The notes under the pieces were generated by a model. It searched no databases, was not told where the DNA came from, and saw nothing but the letters and a program-made list of their open reading frames with translations. Shown here one piece after another: positions 44,446 to 56,490 of a stretch of DNA of 64,000 nucleotides. The stretch is from Rhizophagus clarus (lineage: Eukaryota; Glomeromycota; Glomeromycetes; Glomerales; Glomeraceae), in NCBI GenBank assembly GCA_015698045.1, contig BLAL01000007.1:36001-100000 (forward strand). The letters run 5' to 3'. The translations under genes were made by a program, and so were the position numbers. Position 1 is the stretch's first letter, and every line of letters starts with the position of its first letter.

Positions 44446-46298
44446 TAGAGATGCGATCCGGATGAGATTTTACGATCCGTGATCTAATTTAGATTGATCT
44501 GGATTCATCTGACAGATTCTGGATCAATCTGGAATTTTTTTTACAAAAAATAAAATATTTAGGTCAGGTTATCAAATTCATACCCGAACTCAGGTCATGT
44601 CAGTGTTAGTTGGCTACCCGACCCTACTGTTGACCTGACGTATATTTGGGTTAAACAAATATAAAAAAACGCCAAATTATGTAGTTCTGGCATTTTTTTT
44701 TATTTTTACATGTAAATGCACTGAAACTATTAGTTCTAGAGCTCCGAATGGATCGGGTAGGGTTGAGTAATTGCCTTGACTCTTATATATATAAAAAAAA
44801 CTGATATAATTATTAAATTTTGGCATGAAAAAACACTGGTAATGATGGTTCTGGCATTTTTTTTCAATCTTTCATAACGATTTTCTTAATTGTTTTTAAT
44901 AATAAAAATAATAAAAAAAATGATTTTTCTTAATTGTTTTTATAATAAAAATAATAAAAAAAATGATTTTTCTTAATCGTTTTTAATAATAAAAATAATA
45001 AAAAAAATGATTTTTCTTAATCGTTTTTAATAATAAAAATAATAAAAAAAATGATTTTTCTTAATCGTTTTTAATAATAAAAATAATAAAAAAAATGATT
45101 TTTCTTAATCGTTTTTAATAATAAAAATAATAAAAAAAATGATTTTTCTTAATCGTTTTTAATAATAAAAATAATAAAAAAAATGATTTTTCTTAATCGT
45201 TTTTAATAATAAAAATAATAAAAAAAACAATTTTTCTTAATCGTTTTTAAAATAAAAATAATAAAAAAAATGATTTTTCTTAATCGTTTTTAATAACAAA
45301 AATAATAAAAAATGATTTTCTTAATCGTTTTAATAATAAAGTAATAAAAAAAATGATTTTTCTTAATCGTTTTTAATAAAAATATTAAAAAAAATGATTT
45401 TCTTAATTGTTTTTAATAATAAAATAATAAAAAAAATAATTTTTCTTAATCATTTTTAATAATAAAGTAATAAAAAAAATGATTTTTCTTAATCGTTTTT
45501 AATAAAAATATTAAAAAAAATAATTTTCTTAATCATTTTTAATAATAAAGTAATAAAAAAAATGATTTTTCTTAATCGTTTTTAATAAAAATATTAAAAA
45601 AACGATTTTCTCAATCGTTTTTAATAATAAAGTAATAAAAAAAAACAATTTTTCTTAATCGTTTTTAATAATAAAGTAATAAAAAAAATGATTTTTCTTA
45701 ATCGTTTTTAATAATATTAAAAAAAAACAATTTTCTTAATCGTTTTTAATAATCATTTTTAATAATGAAAAAATTGTTAAAGCCGGAACTGTAGTTTTGT
45801 CATTTTTTTAATCAACATTACATATAAAATGCCAGAACTGTGAGTTTCAGCATTTTTTTTTATTTTTACATGTATATATGCGCTGGAACTAATAGTTTCA
45901 GCATTTTTTTTTATTTTTACATGTAAATGCATCAGAACTATTAGTTCCAGCATTTTTATGCTGAAACTAATAATTTTTAGGCATTTTTTTATATATAAAA
46001 TTGCAAAAAAAATACTGAAACTGATAATTAAATATAAAAAATGTTTCAGCGTTTTTTATATATTAAATATACCAGTTTTTTTATTTCAAAAATTAATTTT
46101 TTCAATCCGTTTTAATAAAGAAATAAATTTTTTTCAATTTGTTTTTCAATTTTTTAAAATTTTTTATTAAAAATTAATTTTTATAAATAAACTGGATTAT
46201 ACAGATTATCCGTAATCTATCCAGATTAATCCAAATTTGCGCTGAATCAGATGGATGGGCAGATTATCTGAATCCTCAGATCACAGATCGCATCTCTA
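44446..46298. mobile_element. Non-autonomous hAT-like element, family 4, with long tandem array
   Basis: 1853 bp. Ends are TAGAGATGCGATCCGGATGA and, inverted, TAGAGATGCGATCTGTGATC. Next to each end lie 'GATC(C)GGATnAATCT' words. The 8-bp flanks (ATATAGAT and CTGTGATG) do not match, so the duplication is lost or the site was altered. The interior holds a ~44-bp array (44880-45780) and repeats of TTTTTACATGTAAATGCA with CAGAACTATTAGTTC (44690-44740, 45780-45990). Confidence 0.78.
44880..45780. repeat. ~44-bp tandem array
   Basis: About 20 units of ATGATTTTTCTTAATCG then TTTTTAATAATAAAAATAAT and an A-run. The earliest units are nearly identical and later ones diverge, indicating recent expansion from one side. 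ATGATTTTTCTTAATCG and CGTTTTTAATAAT can partly pair. Confidence 0.88.
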
Positions 46299-46853
46299 CT
46301 GTGATGATCCCTCAAGGCCAAATTAACTTCAACTCAAACTGCGTAAAAAAGAAGAGTCTTTATTAAAAAAAGAGCTATTTACAATAACCTAATGATCAGA
46401 ACCCAGACAAAAAATCAAAGAAGTACAAGTCAAAGGATTCTACCAAAATTTTCAATACATTAGTAGATCTTTTGAAGAAGTTGGTATAAGAAAACTAATG
46501 AATTTTTTACAAGGATGCTGCCAGGTTCAAGATCTTGGAAGTATAAGAGCAATCATATAGAAGAAAGTTTTAATTATCTTACAGCTTTTCCTTTCTGCTT
46601 TATCAGATCTATAGAATCATACTGTTTAAATTGTTTTTATAGTTAGTTTTTATATAGCGACTAATTTTTATTTTTGTAAGTATATTATAATTTTAAAATC
46701 CAAAAATATTAGACTAGGTAGTCCAATTATATAGATCTGATCTATATGTATTTTAAACAAGTGATATATGTAATATTTTATTACTTTCCTTTAATAAAAT
46801 GCATTATTGGCCAAAAAAAAAAAAAAAAAAATTTTATTATTCTATAGGTGTTT

Positions 46854-47612
46854 TGTAAATAATGTACATCAATAATCATATATTTTTCCTAAGAAAATTT
46901 CCAAAATTTTCAGAATCCGAAAGTAAATAATTTTACTCCTGAGAATTACCTTTTTGGGATTTAACTGTGGCTTGTATGTTCATATACATCAAACATCTAT
47001 TGATTTATTTACGTTATTACCACCCCTTTCTTGAGAAAATAATTTTATAGAGTGTATATCAATTAATCTTAAAGATTTAGTTTATCATTGCATCAAAAAA
47101 ATATGAGCAAGAGATAAATATATCTTTAGATAATTTTTTTTATCATATCAGATATCATAAAAATTCTAACTTATTAAAAAATTAATTTAACATGTGTATA
47201 TAATATCACCTCTTTTCCTTTAGTTATCATAAAATCTAACAAAACAATTTTCCTAATTCCCAAATAACAATCAAAATTCTAACATAAAATAGTAAAAAAA
47301 GGCATACTAGAACACTAATAAATTGCATAAAAAAAAAATTAGAATAATGACAATAATAGTATTTTATATATCTTGGTGAAATTTAAATTTAAATTTTTTT
47401 TTTATTTTTAATCATACGATATGCCGCACAGCTTTTTTTTGCTATTTATTTTATTTATTGATTGTTTATTTAGTCTATATACAAGCCACAGTTAAAATCT
47501 GAAAAGGGTAATTCTCAGGGGTAAAATTATTTACTTTCGGATTGCATGGAATTCCGAAAATTTCAGAAATTTTCTTAGGAAAAATATATAATTATATGTA
47601 CATCGATTGATC
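46854..47612. repeat. Inverted-repeat element with ~160-bp arms
   Basis: Left arm 46854-47022 (ATGTACATCAATAATCATA, TTTTTCCTAAGAAAATTTCC, CCGAAAGTAAATAATTTTAC, TTAACTGTGGCTTGTAT) matches the reverse complement of 47452-47612 with few differences. About 430 bp of AT-rich DNA lies between. Probably a non-autonomous element. Its right arm ends a few bases before the start of Tc1-like element B. No clear target duplication was found. Confidence 0.75.
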
Positions 47613-47782
47613 GAATTATTATCGCCATTTTCAAAATAGTGCGACCAATACATGCATAATGAAAATCTGATTTCCAATTTTGAATACCGAATACCAGGGT
47701 GATTACTAACCCCCTTAAAATAAAAAATTAAAATTTTCTTTCGTGTTTTTTTAACGCATTTTTTATTCATTTAATAAATATT

Positions 47783-49309
47783 ATGGAATACTCCATTGGT
47801 ACTTGTCTTGGTTGTAAAAAGTGTCTTTATTGTGGAAATGAACTTAGTATTCAAAAAAAGACGTGTTTATGTAACAAAACAATCAAACCAAATAAAAAAA
47901 ACTGAACTGAAAGAGTAAAAGTTGCATATCCTCGAATTTCAACACCTATCCTACCTCCTAAACAACTTGAATATCTTCAAGAAAGCATTTCTCGGTTTGG
48001 TTATTCCTTAGATACCAATACAAAATTCAATTTTACTTTTTGTTCTTCATGTAATAGTGCCTTTCAAAGAAGAAAATCCACTCCTAACTTGAAAAAAATT
48101 GATTCAAATGAAAATAATTTAGTAAATAATGAACTAATCAATGAATGTGAAATAAATGATTTAGAAGAAACAGTACAAACAATTTCATTCAATCTTATAG
48201 TAAAACCTTCTAATAGTGCGGCATTACCATCAAAATGGATGGAAATAGAAGTGTTATCATTAGATGATATTCTTGTCGATGTTCACCGTTACGTTAAGAA
48301 ATTAACTGGAGATGATGAAATCATACATTCGGATTATCTGATTACATTTAAGCCAGAAAAAAATGCAGGATCTGGGGCGCAATTAGTAGATATGCATGAT
48401 TACAAAAATTTTCTTTCAGATTACAAAAAATTATCAGATGGGAAAAAAAACATGACAATTATGGTGTCTTTAAAGAAGAAAGAGAAGAAAGACAAACAAT
48501 CAAAAAGAAAGGTAAAATTGCTAGTATTATTGTATATTTTTATGACAAAACGATATTACATTTTTTTGTATTTTTTTTTAGAGAGGTTTAGCGTTAGATT
48601 CTGAAGGATCTGGAAGTGAAAATGTGGATGTGCGTAAAAAGAAAAATGCAGTTCCAAAACTGGCTGATTTTTCTGAAGTAATACAACAAGAAGGTCGTGT
48701 AATTCGTGAATTAAGAGAGCAATACAGATGTGATCAACATGATACATGCTTTATTGATAATGGAAGACATACGAAGCTCACTGCAATGCATCTTCAATGC
48801 TGGGCCAAGGAAATTGTAATTATTTATTAATTTATATTAACTGTCATATTATTCAAATAATTATTATTTATTATTATTTTTAGATTCGAGGTACAGTTGA
48901 CAATACCAAGATGCCAAATTTACCAATTTTTACACAATCAAATAGTATTAAGGAAAAATCTAAAACACCTTCAACCCCTACTAATCCAAATTCCAATATG
49001 ATGCTCTTTTTTTTCGCCATACCACCACAAATGGCTTCATTCATACAAAACTCAAACATAAATAATTCTACAAATTCACCATTATTTTCTCCAAAACAAG
49101 CAGCTCCTTCTCTTGATGAATTCTTTGCCAAATTGGATGGATCTGATGGTACTGGAGAATTTGCTAATTTCAAAAAAACATTTGAAGATGAACATATTTC
49201 TGTAAGTCAAATTTATGATCTTACCGATGCTGAATTTGACCAATTAGGAGTGAAGAAAATTGGGTGGCGCAAAGCAATTAGAGCTGCAGCACGACATTAT
49301 AACAGATAA
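47783..49309 (+). pseudogene. Zinc-finger/SAM partner gene of element B, one premature stop
   Basis: Exons 47783-48511, 48582-48815 and 48884-49309 with GT-AG introns at the same places as copy A. ATG 47783 begins MEYSIGTCLGCKKCLYCGN, with CxxC pairs and later CLCN and FCSSCNSAF, suggesting a zinc-binding N-terminal domain. A single TGA sits at 47903-47905 (codon 41). The middle has a beta-rich segment (WMEIEVLSLDDILVDVHR, SDYLITFKPEKN) and the C-terminus is the SAM domain (QIYDLTDAEFDQLGVKKIG). The one stop may be a lesion or an assembly error; a later start would lose the zinc finger. Role inferred as partner or regulator of the transposase. Confidence 0.72.
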
Positions 49310-49438
49310 ATAATAATAATTAGTAATATAATATATTTCAAGTTTAATTTTCTAATTTTATAATAAAGATCCAATTTGCAATTGTCAATTATTATTTGAA
49401 TTTATACATTCTATGTAAATATCTAAATTTTATATATA

Positions 49439-50628
49439 TTACATATAAATTGAATCTTCAAAAAATTTTGCCGCCATATTTGAAGTAATCTGAGTGCATG
49501 CAATAAGAAGAGGATATCTGGGATCACTACATGAATTAACAAAATCTCTATATTTTTGTAAAAATGACTTTATAACAGAAAAACTAGATTCTATAGGGTT
49601 GAAATCGGGGGAATAAGGGGGTAAAAATTCAACACGCCCACCAAAAGATTCAATATATTCTATAAGATCTTTATCATGATGAATTCGCGCATTATCAAGT
49701 ACAAGAACACTGTGTTCAGAAGGATATGCGTTCATTTGAGGAACCTAAATAGGGAAGATAACAAAACAATTGAATAAAAATTATGAAAAAATAATTTTTA
49801 TCATAAAATTTTACCCACCACATTTGAAATAACAAATTCTTTAAATCTTTCCTTTGTACAACTGCCTTCCATTATATCTACTGCAATAATACCTTGTAAT
49901 GATAAAGCAGGTAATATAGTATATCGTACACCACGCACAAAAACATTCTTTTTAGTTGCAAACGTATTTTTAAGGGAATACCCATATCCACGAGACAAAG
50001 TACGCTCATCTTTTGAAGCTTCATCCATGAATATAAGCTGTTCAGGCTTATATTCACGTCCAACTTTTGCAATAAATGTACTTCGGAGAAGTTCATTCCG
50101 TTCATAAGCCGCACGATGTAGCTGAAATAGTAAAAAAAAAAAATAGTAAATAAATCATGCAATAATTTATAGTAATTTGAATTACTAAAATTTACCTTTT
50201 TCCTACTAATTCCACAATAAACCAATGACCGCCAAAGAGTTGGAATAGAAACTAGTTTACCTATTCGTACCTCAAGTTCTCCAACTAATTCATCTAAATA
50301 CCAATCAATTTTATCTTTAACTAATTCTTGTAATATCTAAATTGTGATAAAAAGTGAGTATTTTTTTAAAGAAAATTTTACAAAAGACGTGAAACCATCA
50401 ATATAACCCTGCAAATACCTTCATATCATCCCGAGTTAGTGTTTTGTTACGTCCTGGTGGCTTTTTCCAAGGATCTACTACTGCACCCCATCGCATATAA
50501 ATTTGTAGAACTTTTTTAACAGTAGTCTTACTAATATATAGTAACTCGGCTATTTTTTTACAATTATGTCCATTATAATAAAGAAAAACTATTCTCCATT
50601 TCAGGTCTTCACTAAAAGCGCGTGTCAT
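49439..50628 (-). CDS. Tc1/mariner (IS630-type) DDE transposase, element B, four exons
   Basis: Exons 50628-50419, 50336-50196, 50121-49819 and 49744-49439 splice to 319 residues with no stop, exactly the length of copy A. N-terminal HTH (KKIAELLYISKTTVKKV), then catalytic motifs LIFMDEA, VLDNARIHHD and SPDFNPIESSF. The third intron uses a GTGGGT donor and the first intron falls inside what is one exon in copy A. The proteins are clearly diverged in sequence but not in length or exon phase, which suggests selection on function. It probably mobilises its own element and perhaps related ends. Confidence 0.9.
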
Positions 50629-50924
50629 TTGAAAGAACTTGTCGGAAAAACTTCTAATTGAAAAATCCGGAGAAATTGATAGTAATCTATAAAAATCGCA
50701 AACTTCAGGAGAAAGAAACTCTAAATAGTATATAATAACTTGTTCTAAAACTTAAAAGGAAGGTGCAAGTGAGCCTACCGACACAAGTACTGCTGGGAAA
50801 TTGTAAGTAATCATAAAGAAAGAACACCTTACATTTGTCAAATTGAAAATATTTATGAAAATCGGTGGTTTTTTTTATTTGATGATCGTCATAAGGTCGC
50901 ACCAATTTGAAAACGGCGATAATA

Positions 50925-51273
50925 AACGCGTTACTAAACAAAAAAAAAAAAAAAAATCTAAATATCAAATGACGATCTTATTTTTACAGTAAAGTAATTT
51001 TTTATTAAATTTCATTTTTTTTAGAAATCGCTGACTCAGTTCGTAGTAATTACTGACTCACAGTTCGTAGTAATTAGTCAACAACCAACATATATATATA
51101 TGAAATATAATCTCGAGTACTTTCGCCGTTCCGGGCACAAACTAAAATTGAGGAAAATTCCCTACCTGTTATATCTAACGTTGCATCCATAAGGTCTTTT
51201 ACCTGTATTATACTGAAAAATTACTCTTTTAACCCTTCGTTTTTAACTCGATTTTTGCGATTACAGATATACC
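50925..51273. other. Spacer before the Crinkler-type gene, probable promoter region
   Basis: AT-rich with an A17 run at 50940-50956 and TATATATATATA near 51091. GC content rises after 51110. No other gene. It should contain the promoter and 5' UTR of the gene at 51274. Confidence 0.4.
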
Positions 51274-53470
51274 ATGGCATATTATCTCGTTCTAGGTGAA
51301 GTACCCGCTAAAAGGAAACTTGATTTTGTTAAGTCAGATTTCTCAGAACGTGTCATGGTACTCAGAAATGCTATCTATGCTAAGAAGAAGAACGCCTTTT
51401 CCAGTAAAAGTATTGACGAAAACGACCTCATATTATGGAAAGTCGATATTCCTTTCGATATTGAAAATGATAAGCTGACGATGCTTGATGAAAGGTTTGA
51501 TACAATTAACATTGAACGAGATCTTGAAGGAAAGGAAATGTTACCAGTAGACGAAATTTCAAAATATTTAAACTTTGAAAAACCACCATCCTCAATTCAC
51601 ATCCTCGTGCAACCGCCTCAGCCAGCCACCACTGGTAAGTTGTCTCCTAATGGTTTACCTCTCGAACAAAAGATAATTTCGCTATTCTGTTTTCTATATA
51701 ATGTATTGATCACCTTTATCTCTGCTTACGCTTTGTATAGATCAAGGACACACTGATGTATCTCGTGACATTGCAACCCTTGGATATCTACCTCGACAAG
51801 GTACGTATAAGTTGGTGTTCTTTAATAGCAGTGTTCTATTTCTAACTGTCCCTTCTTCAGGTGGTCTTGGTGGTACGTTGCTACCTACTGATCTGAAGGT
51901 GAAATCTACTAACGAGGGTATTATTCTTACTGACCCTGACATCAGCTTGAGGTTTGATATTATACCTCCTTTGATCCGTGATCTTATGAAGAAGCGAATA
52001 ATACTTATTCGGGCTCCTCCCTTCGCCGGCAAAACGTCGATAGCCCAAATTCTAGAGAATGCTTTGGTTCAGTCGCCGGAATATTCAAATTGTAGGGTTA
52101 TACGAGTTTCGATGATTTGGGGAATATCCGCAGGGATAGAAGACTGTTACGAATCATTCGGAGAACTATGGAAGGAAATGTTTGGTATAGGTTGGAATGA
52201 ATGGATAGGACAATGCAGACGTGTTAAAACGATTTTGATAATAGATGAGGCTCAATTAATCTACAAGCAAGATCGAAAAATCAACAAAAATGACAAAAAA
52301 ACAGCAGATCAATTCTGGACAATCGTTAAGGGTTGCCTTCAAGAAATAGTAAATATATATATTATAATGTTTGCGGCCTATGGATATAAAAGTTCTAACT
52401 ATATAGGACTCACGACTCCTATCACATTACCAGATTCACATTGCAAAAGTCTTATTGACATCAAGTTTACCCCGAACGAGTTAAGGAATTATGTTATGAA
52501 TTTCTGTAACAGTTACTTTAATAATTTAGATCAACAAAGCATCTTTAATTTTTATGCGTATATCCAAGAGATAACAGACGGACACGCGGGTTTGGTTCGT
52601 CATATCTTGGTGACTACAGAAGATGCAATGAATAAGCGAATCGTTACTAATCGCCTGACTTTTGAAGATATATTTAAGTACTTGAATTCAAAAAGTTTCT
52701 ATTTATCTATTTATGCTAACTGCCGTGCTGTCCCAAAAGTTTCTTCACTTTCTGATCCGCAAAGAGGTATATGTGAAAAGATTTACTTAAATGGAGAAGT
52801 TAAGTACGAAGACTCTAATGATGATATGGTGTATCTAGTCAAATCCGGAATCCTTATTTTTAAGAATGATAATCATTTAACTTTTGCAGCACCTCTTCTT
52901 AAGCGGTCATTTTTTCAGCAAAATTACGGATCTACCAATAGTACTGATACTACTCCTACAGATTTGCATCATTTTATCGAGAAGATTTTCACAGCAATGT
53001 GTAATGAAATAAGTGGGGGCATTTTAAGAAATACGCTTGGATTTGGATCTGACGGAAGACTCCTGGAACAAACATGGCAAAAGGAATTTTATAGAATCGG
53101 TACACAGATATTGGGAATGGATCATTTTTTGTCATGTGAAGTAGGTTCAGTTTTTGGATGTAAAGGAAAGATAGATTTCTATGTGGACAAGTTAGATTGG
53201 GCGATAGAACTTTTGAGAGATGGTGAAGATATGGAAGATCACAAAACAAGATTTGGACCTTCAGGGGATTATGAAGAGATTGTATTATATGCAAAGAGTA
53301 TAGCTATTATTGATATTCGCAGTATAGGTATTCTTGATACTCGCATTGAAGCAAAGAAAGTTCTGGGAAAGAAGGAGGATTTTATATATGTGTCATGCTC
53401 TGAAAATTTTGATGCATTTAAGATAGAGTGTTTGGGTAAAGAAACTGTAACTATTAGGTTTAAGAATTAA
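51274..53470 (+). CDS. Crinkler-type protein: CRN-like N-terminus, P-loop NTPase, REase-like C-terminus
   Basis: Exons 51274-51634, 51741-51800 and 51861-53470 (GTAAGT..TATAG, GTACGT..TTCAG) give an intact 676-residue protein. The N-terminal ~115 residues end with LILWKVDIPFD, the ubiquitin-like header of Crinkler proteins. The NTPase has Walker A RAPPFAGKTS and Walker B TILIIDEAQL. The C-terminus has EVGSVFGCKGKIDFYV and WAIELLRDG, a PD-(D/E)XK nuclease-like pattern. NTPase plus REase-type nuclease is a known Crinkler architecture thought to act in the host-cell nucleus or in conflict between genomes. Codon use is less AT-rich than neighbours and no lesion is seen, so this is the most gene-like locus here. 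Natural target unknown. Confidence 0.88.
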
Positions 53471-54937
53471 TTTATTCTTCAATCAGGCAAAATAATATGT
53501 AACCCATTTTTTTCTTTCAATGCAAAATGCAAAATAATAATAAAAAACTTTGTTGCCATTTATGTGCAATGCTAATTTGATCTTATAAAACATGTACATG
53601 TTTAAAAAAATCAATTTTTTTATTACATTTTTTTTTGTAAAGTAATACATTAGAGAAAAGAATAAATTTAAGGATATTGGAGTTGTGGATGTTTTAAGGA
53701 AGAAATAAAGCATAAAATATGCCTGCCCATCCCTAGATGTCTTTTACTATGTAAAAGTAATGGCAATTCCTTTCCATTATTATCTAAACTACCACTAAAT
53801 TCTTTACTTTTTTATTTTTATTTTTATTTTTATTATAACAATAATTCTCTTTGCACAATTACAAGAAAAACAAGTAAAAGGAAAGAAAAAAATACAAAGA
53901 CCATGTCTAAGTAAGTATTAGTAAATCGATCAAAATTAAGTACCTTAAGAAAAGGTAACAAGAAATTTATCATAAATACCTCAATTGAAAGTTTAAAACA
54001 AATCCAAAGGTTTGTTTATAACAAGTAATGTAACCCTGTAAGATACTGTTACTTACAACTAACAAAGTAAAAATATCACTCCTATTATGGAGCCTTAATA
54101 ACTAAACTTACTAAATCCTTACTAACAGTAAGTTGCTTGATAATATCACTCAAACAGCCTACGTAAAAAAGAAAATATAAAAGAAAAAAAAGAAAATAAA
54201 ATACTATAAACATCTAAAATTTGGAAATTAAAGTTAACGTTAACAATAATTTGATAATATCTATTTTGTCATTAGATTTCTTGTTCAAAGACTTTTTGTT
54301 TTTTCTTTTACTAAAGAATTTTAAAGCCTTCGTATTCTTGTTAAATTTAAAATTAGATGAGTATTTGGTGAAGAAATGAGATATAGAGGAATTCTTAAAA
54401 GAATTACCAACAGATTTCTTGGACTTCAAAATTTTAGAAGTAGAAAAAGAAGCTTTAGACTAATAAAGAGAGTAGTTAATATCAAATTAAAATTTGTTTT
54501 AAGATAACAATCTATATTATCATATTTTTTGAAAAAAACTACAATAAAATTCTTTTCGCTTATTAAAAAATACTTTGCAGTTTTTATTGATAGTTAGCAA
54601 AGATATGAGAAAGTTTATTATCTTCCAAAAATGAGATTTTTAAAGTAAGTCGTTAATGTATAACTGAAACTATTTTGCATTATTTTTTTTGTTGTAGGAA
54701 TCAGTATTCTAAAAACTATTGTATTACATAACCTTCTAAAGAGTATTGCTAGATATCTTAATCAAAGAAGACTAGAATAAAAGTTAAAAGGCAAATATTT
54801 ACTTGAAGTGTCTAATACTTTCATTGCTTCTTAATTATCAGAAAAATAGTATCTCTTTATACATTAAGTTCAGCTAAAATTTTTTATAGATCCAACTTGA
54901 GTATACGTATCATCAAATCTTAAACTGAAGCTTGCAG
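53471..54937. other. AT-rich non-coding stretch
   Basis: No supported gene. Lys/Ser/Asn-rich open frames on the minus strand near 54214-54429 are probably compositional or a very old LINE piece. The first ~150 bp should include the Crinkler-type gene's 3' UTR; ATGTAACCCATTTTTTTC follows the stop. Confidence 0.4.
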
Positions 54938-55130
54938 GGCTAAAGCAGGATCTCAAACAATATATAAATATGTTAGATTTGAGTTTGCTTAATGATCATA
55001 TAAAAAAAACCCTATGTAAAACTTTTATTTGTTTATTTTAATATAAAATTTTTAGTTGGTTAGATATTTAAATGTGTAATTGAACTTATTTTTATTACAG
55101 CTCAGTAATTATATTTGCGTAGCAGAACTA
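54938..55130 (+). repeat. Left-end fragment of the family-3 hAT-like element
   Basis: AGGATCTCAAACAATATATA through ATATTTGCGTAGCAGAAC matches 40276-40470 base for base with few changes. The right end is missing, so this is a truncated copy or a related short element. Confidence 0.75.
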
Positions 55131-56037
55131 AAAATAGTTATCAGTCCTACTAATCCTACTCAGACTTGGATCGGCCAGTCTCAGGACTTGTAGGATTGGA
55201 CCGCAGTCTTTTATTTTCTTGTGAGGCACATCAGAAAAATTTTGGTCTGCAAATCTGCGCAATTCTGTGAAGTACATTTCTGTGCAGATCTGAGGACATG
55301 CTGATGTGTAGCACTGAAAAATTTTGTGGATTTCTGCGCTAATCTGCAAGCACAAAAAAACCTGCGAAATTTTTCAAAAACACTAATGCAAATTTACAAT
55401 TAGGCAGTATTTTAACTTTAATATTAACTAATATTAATTTATTAATTAAAGATATTTATAAATTTAAAAGTACATATATTAAACTATTCTATTTGCTAAC
55501 TAAATGCACTAATTAAAAGTCACCTTTTCTTTTCTTTACTGACGTTCAAATTATATTATTATTAATGGTTTGGACATTGTTCCAGTTGGTTTGATTTCAA
55601 CAAACAACTTTTAATTTCTTTAATCTAATAAAACACGTCAAAACGTGAAAATATTATCGCTCTTAAAGAAAATTGTAGACCTACAATAAAAGAAAAGTGA
55701 AATATTAGCTGACTTTTTGTTTAAATAAAAAAAAATGAAATAATTTCAAAGATAAATACCTTTGAAATTTTCATCTAGAAGCCGTAAACCTACAAGAACA
55801 AAATAAATGAAATGTTGGCAAATATTTTATTAAGAAATTTCAAAAAAATAGTAAAAGGAACTTCGTAGAGCACTTTCAAAGTTTCGTAATATTTCAGGAA
55901 GCTTCAGACCTATAAAAATAAGCATTAGCAAAATGTCTCGTTAAAAAGAAAATTAAATGAATTTTGAAGTTCTACCTTCGAAATTTCTTCTAGGAATCCA
56001 ACTGCAGACCTACAAAAGAAAGAATAAGAAAATAAAG
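55131..56037. other. Non-coding with degenerate repeats
   Basis: 55140-55380 is a GC-richer piece ending CAAAAACACTA, possibly one end of another hAT-like element (TAGTGTTTTTG inverted). 55670-56030 has about four ~85-bp degenerate units built on GAAATTTTCATCTAGAAGCC, GACCTACAA and GAAATATTAG. No gene. Confidence 0.45.
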
Positions 56038-56042
56038 AACGT

Positions 56043-56477
56043 TGTTACCCAGCGAATGCAACTGACTGAAAAGTTACACGTGATCTGGAATAACAAACGA
56101 GTTTAACTTTAGAGAGCAAAGTTTATTTATAGTCTAAAGGCTAATACTTTTATTATCGTTTATAATTTATGATCAGATTATTAATAAAGTTTTCAGTTGT
56201 AACGCATATAACCTAATTGTCTTTATTAATAAATATAAGTGACAGTTAACTGTAATTTAAGTTTAACGCATAAACTTCTTTCCCCACTTAATCCAAATTC
56301 TCTTCCTTTTATAATCTTTAATCTTTCTATCTTTTTCTAAATCTATTACTTTCTAGATCTGTCTTAAATCCTAATTCTGGGTACTACAATATTCTAGATT
56401 ACCCTATAAATTTCCTAACTTTTTTCATTCATATAGATTATACTAGAATAATCTAATTTATAAAATCTTATGTAACA
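56043..56477 (-). repeat. 3' LTR of a Ty3/gypsy element
   Basis: 435 bp beginning TGTTACCCAGCG and ending TTATGTAACA on the plus strand, so it has TGTTAC...GTAACA inverted ends. Read on the minus strand, as pol is, it has a TATAAAAGGAAGAG promoter-like box in its middle and AATAAAG poly(A)-like signals after it. It directly follows the polypurine tract. The 5-bp flank outside is AACGT (56038-56042); its partner would lie beyond the window. Confidence 0.8.
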
Positions 56478-56490
56478 TTTTCCTCTCTTT
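56478..56490 (-). promoter_or_regulatory. Polypurine tract
   Basis: AAAGAGAGGAAAA on the minus strand, directly abutting the LTR start TGTTACATAAG. It is the expected plus-strand primer site of an LTR element and fixes the element's 3' boundary. Confidence 0.8.

Larger units (their letters stand above)
41800..46830 (+). mobile_element. LINE (non-LTR retrotransposon) relic with poly(A) tail, two nested insertions
   Basis: ORF1 remnants lie at about 41840-42251 (KSYAQAVKS; QITQQFTKLRSHIDQFG) and 43336-43664. The two parts join in frame around the insertion 42252-43335, with stops at 43462 and elsewhere. The endonuclease of ORF2 runs about 43812-44445: RIATLNIQT, ISINNIDILNLAKTN and the key IIIGDFNIKWNEY, the APE-type active-site Asp-Asn motif. 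It is then cut by the element 44446-46298. 46299-46810 is leftover and 3' UTR; I see no reverse transcriptase, so the copy is internally deleted. It ends AATAAAATGCATTATTGGCC and A18 (about 46813-46830). The 5' end is uncertain. Confidence 0.7.
47619..50922. mobile_element. Tc1/mariner-like two-gene element B, complete
   Basis: 3304 bp. Left end TTATCGCCATTTTCAAAA and right end, inverted, TTATCGCCGTTTTCAAAT, each followed inward by GTGCGACC. Flanked by TA (47617-47618 and 50923-50924). Contains the zinc-finger/SAM gene (+) and the transposase (-), tail to tail, and nothing else. The transposase is intact. The terminal motif is shared with element A. Confidence 0.9.

Noticed and set aside
52989-53294. 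101-codon ORF opposite the Crinkler-type gene
   Set aside because: Antisense shadow of a well-supported exon.
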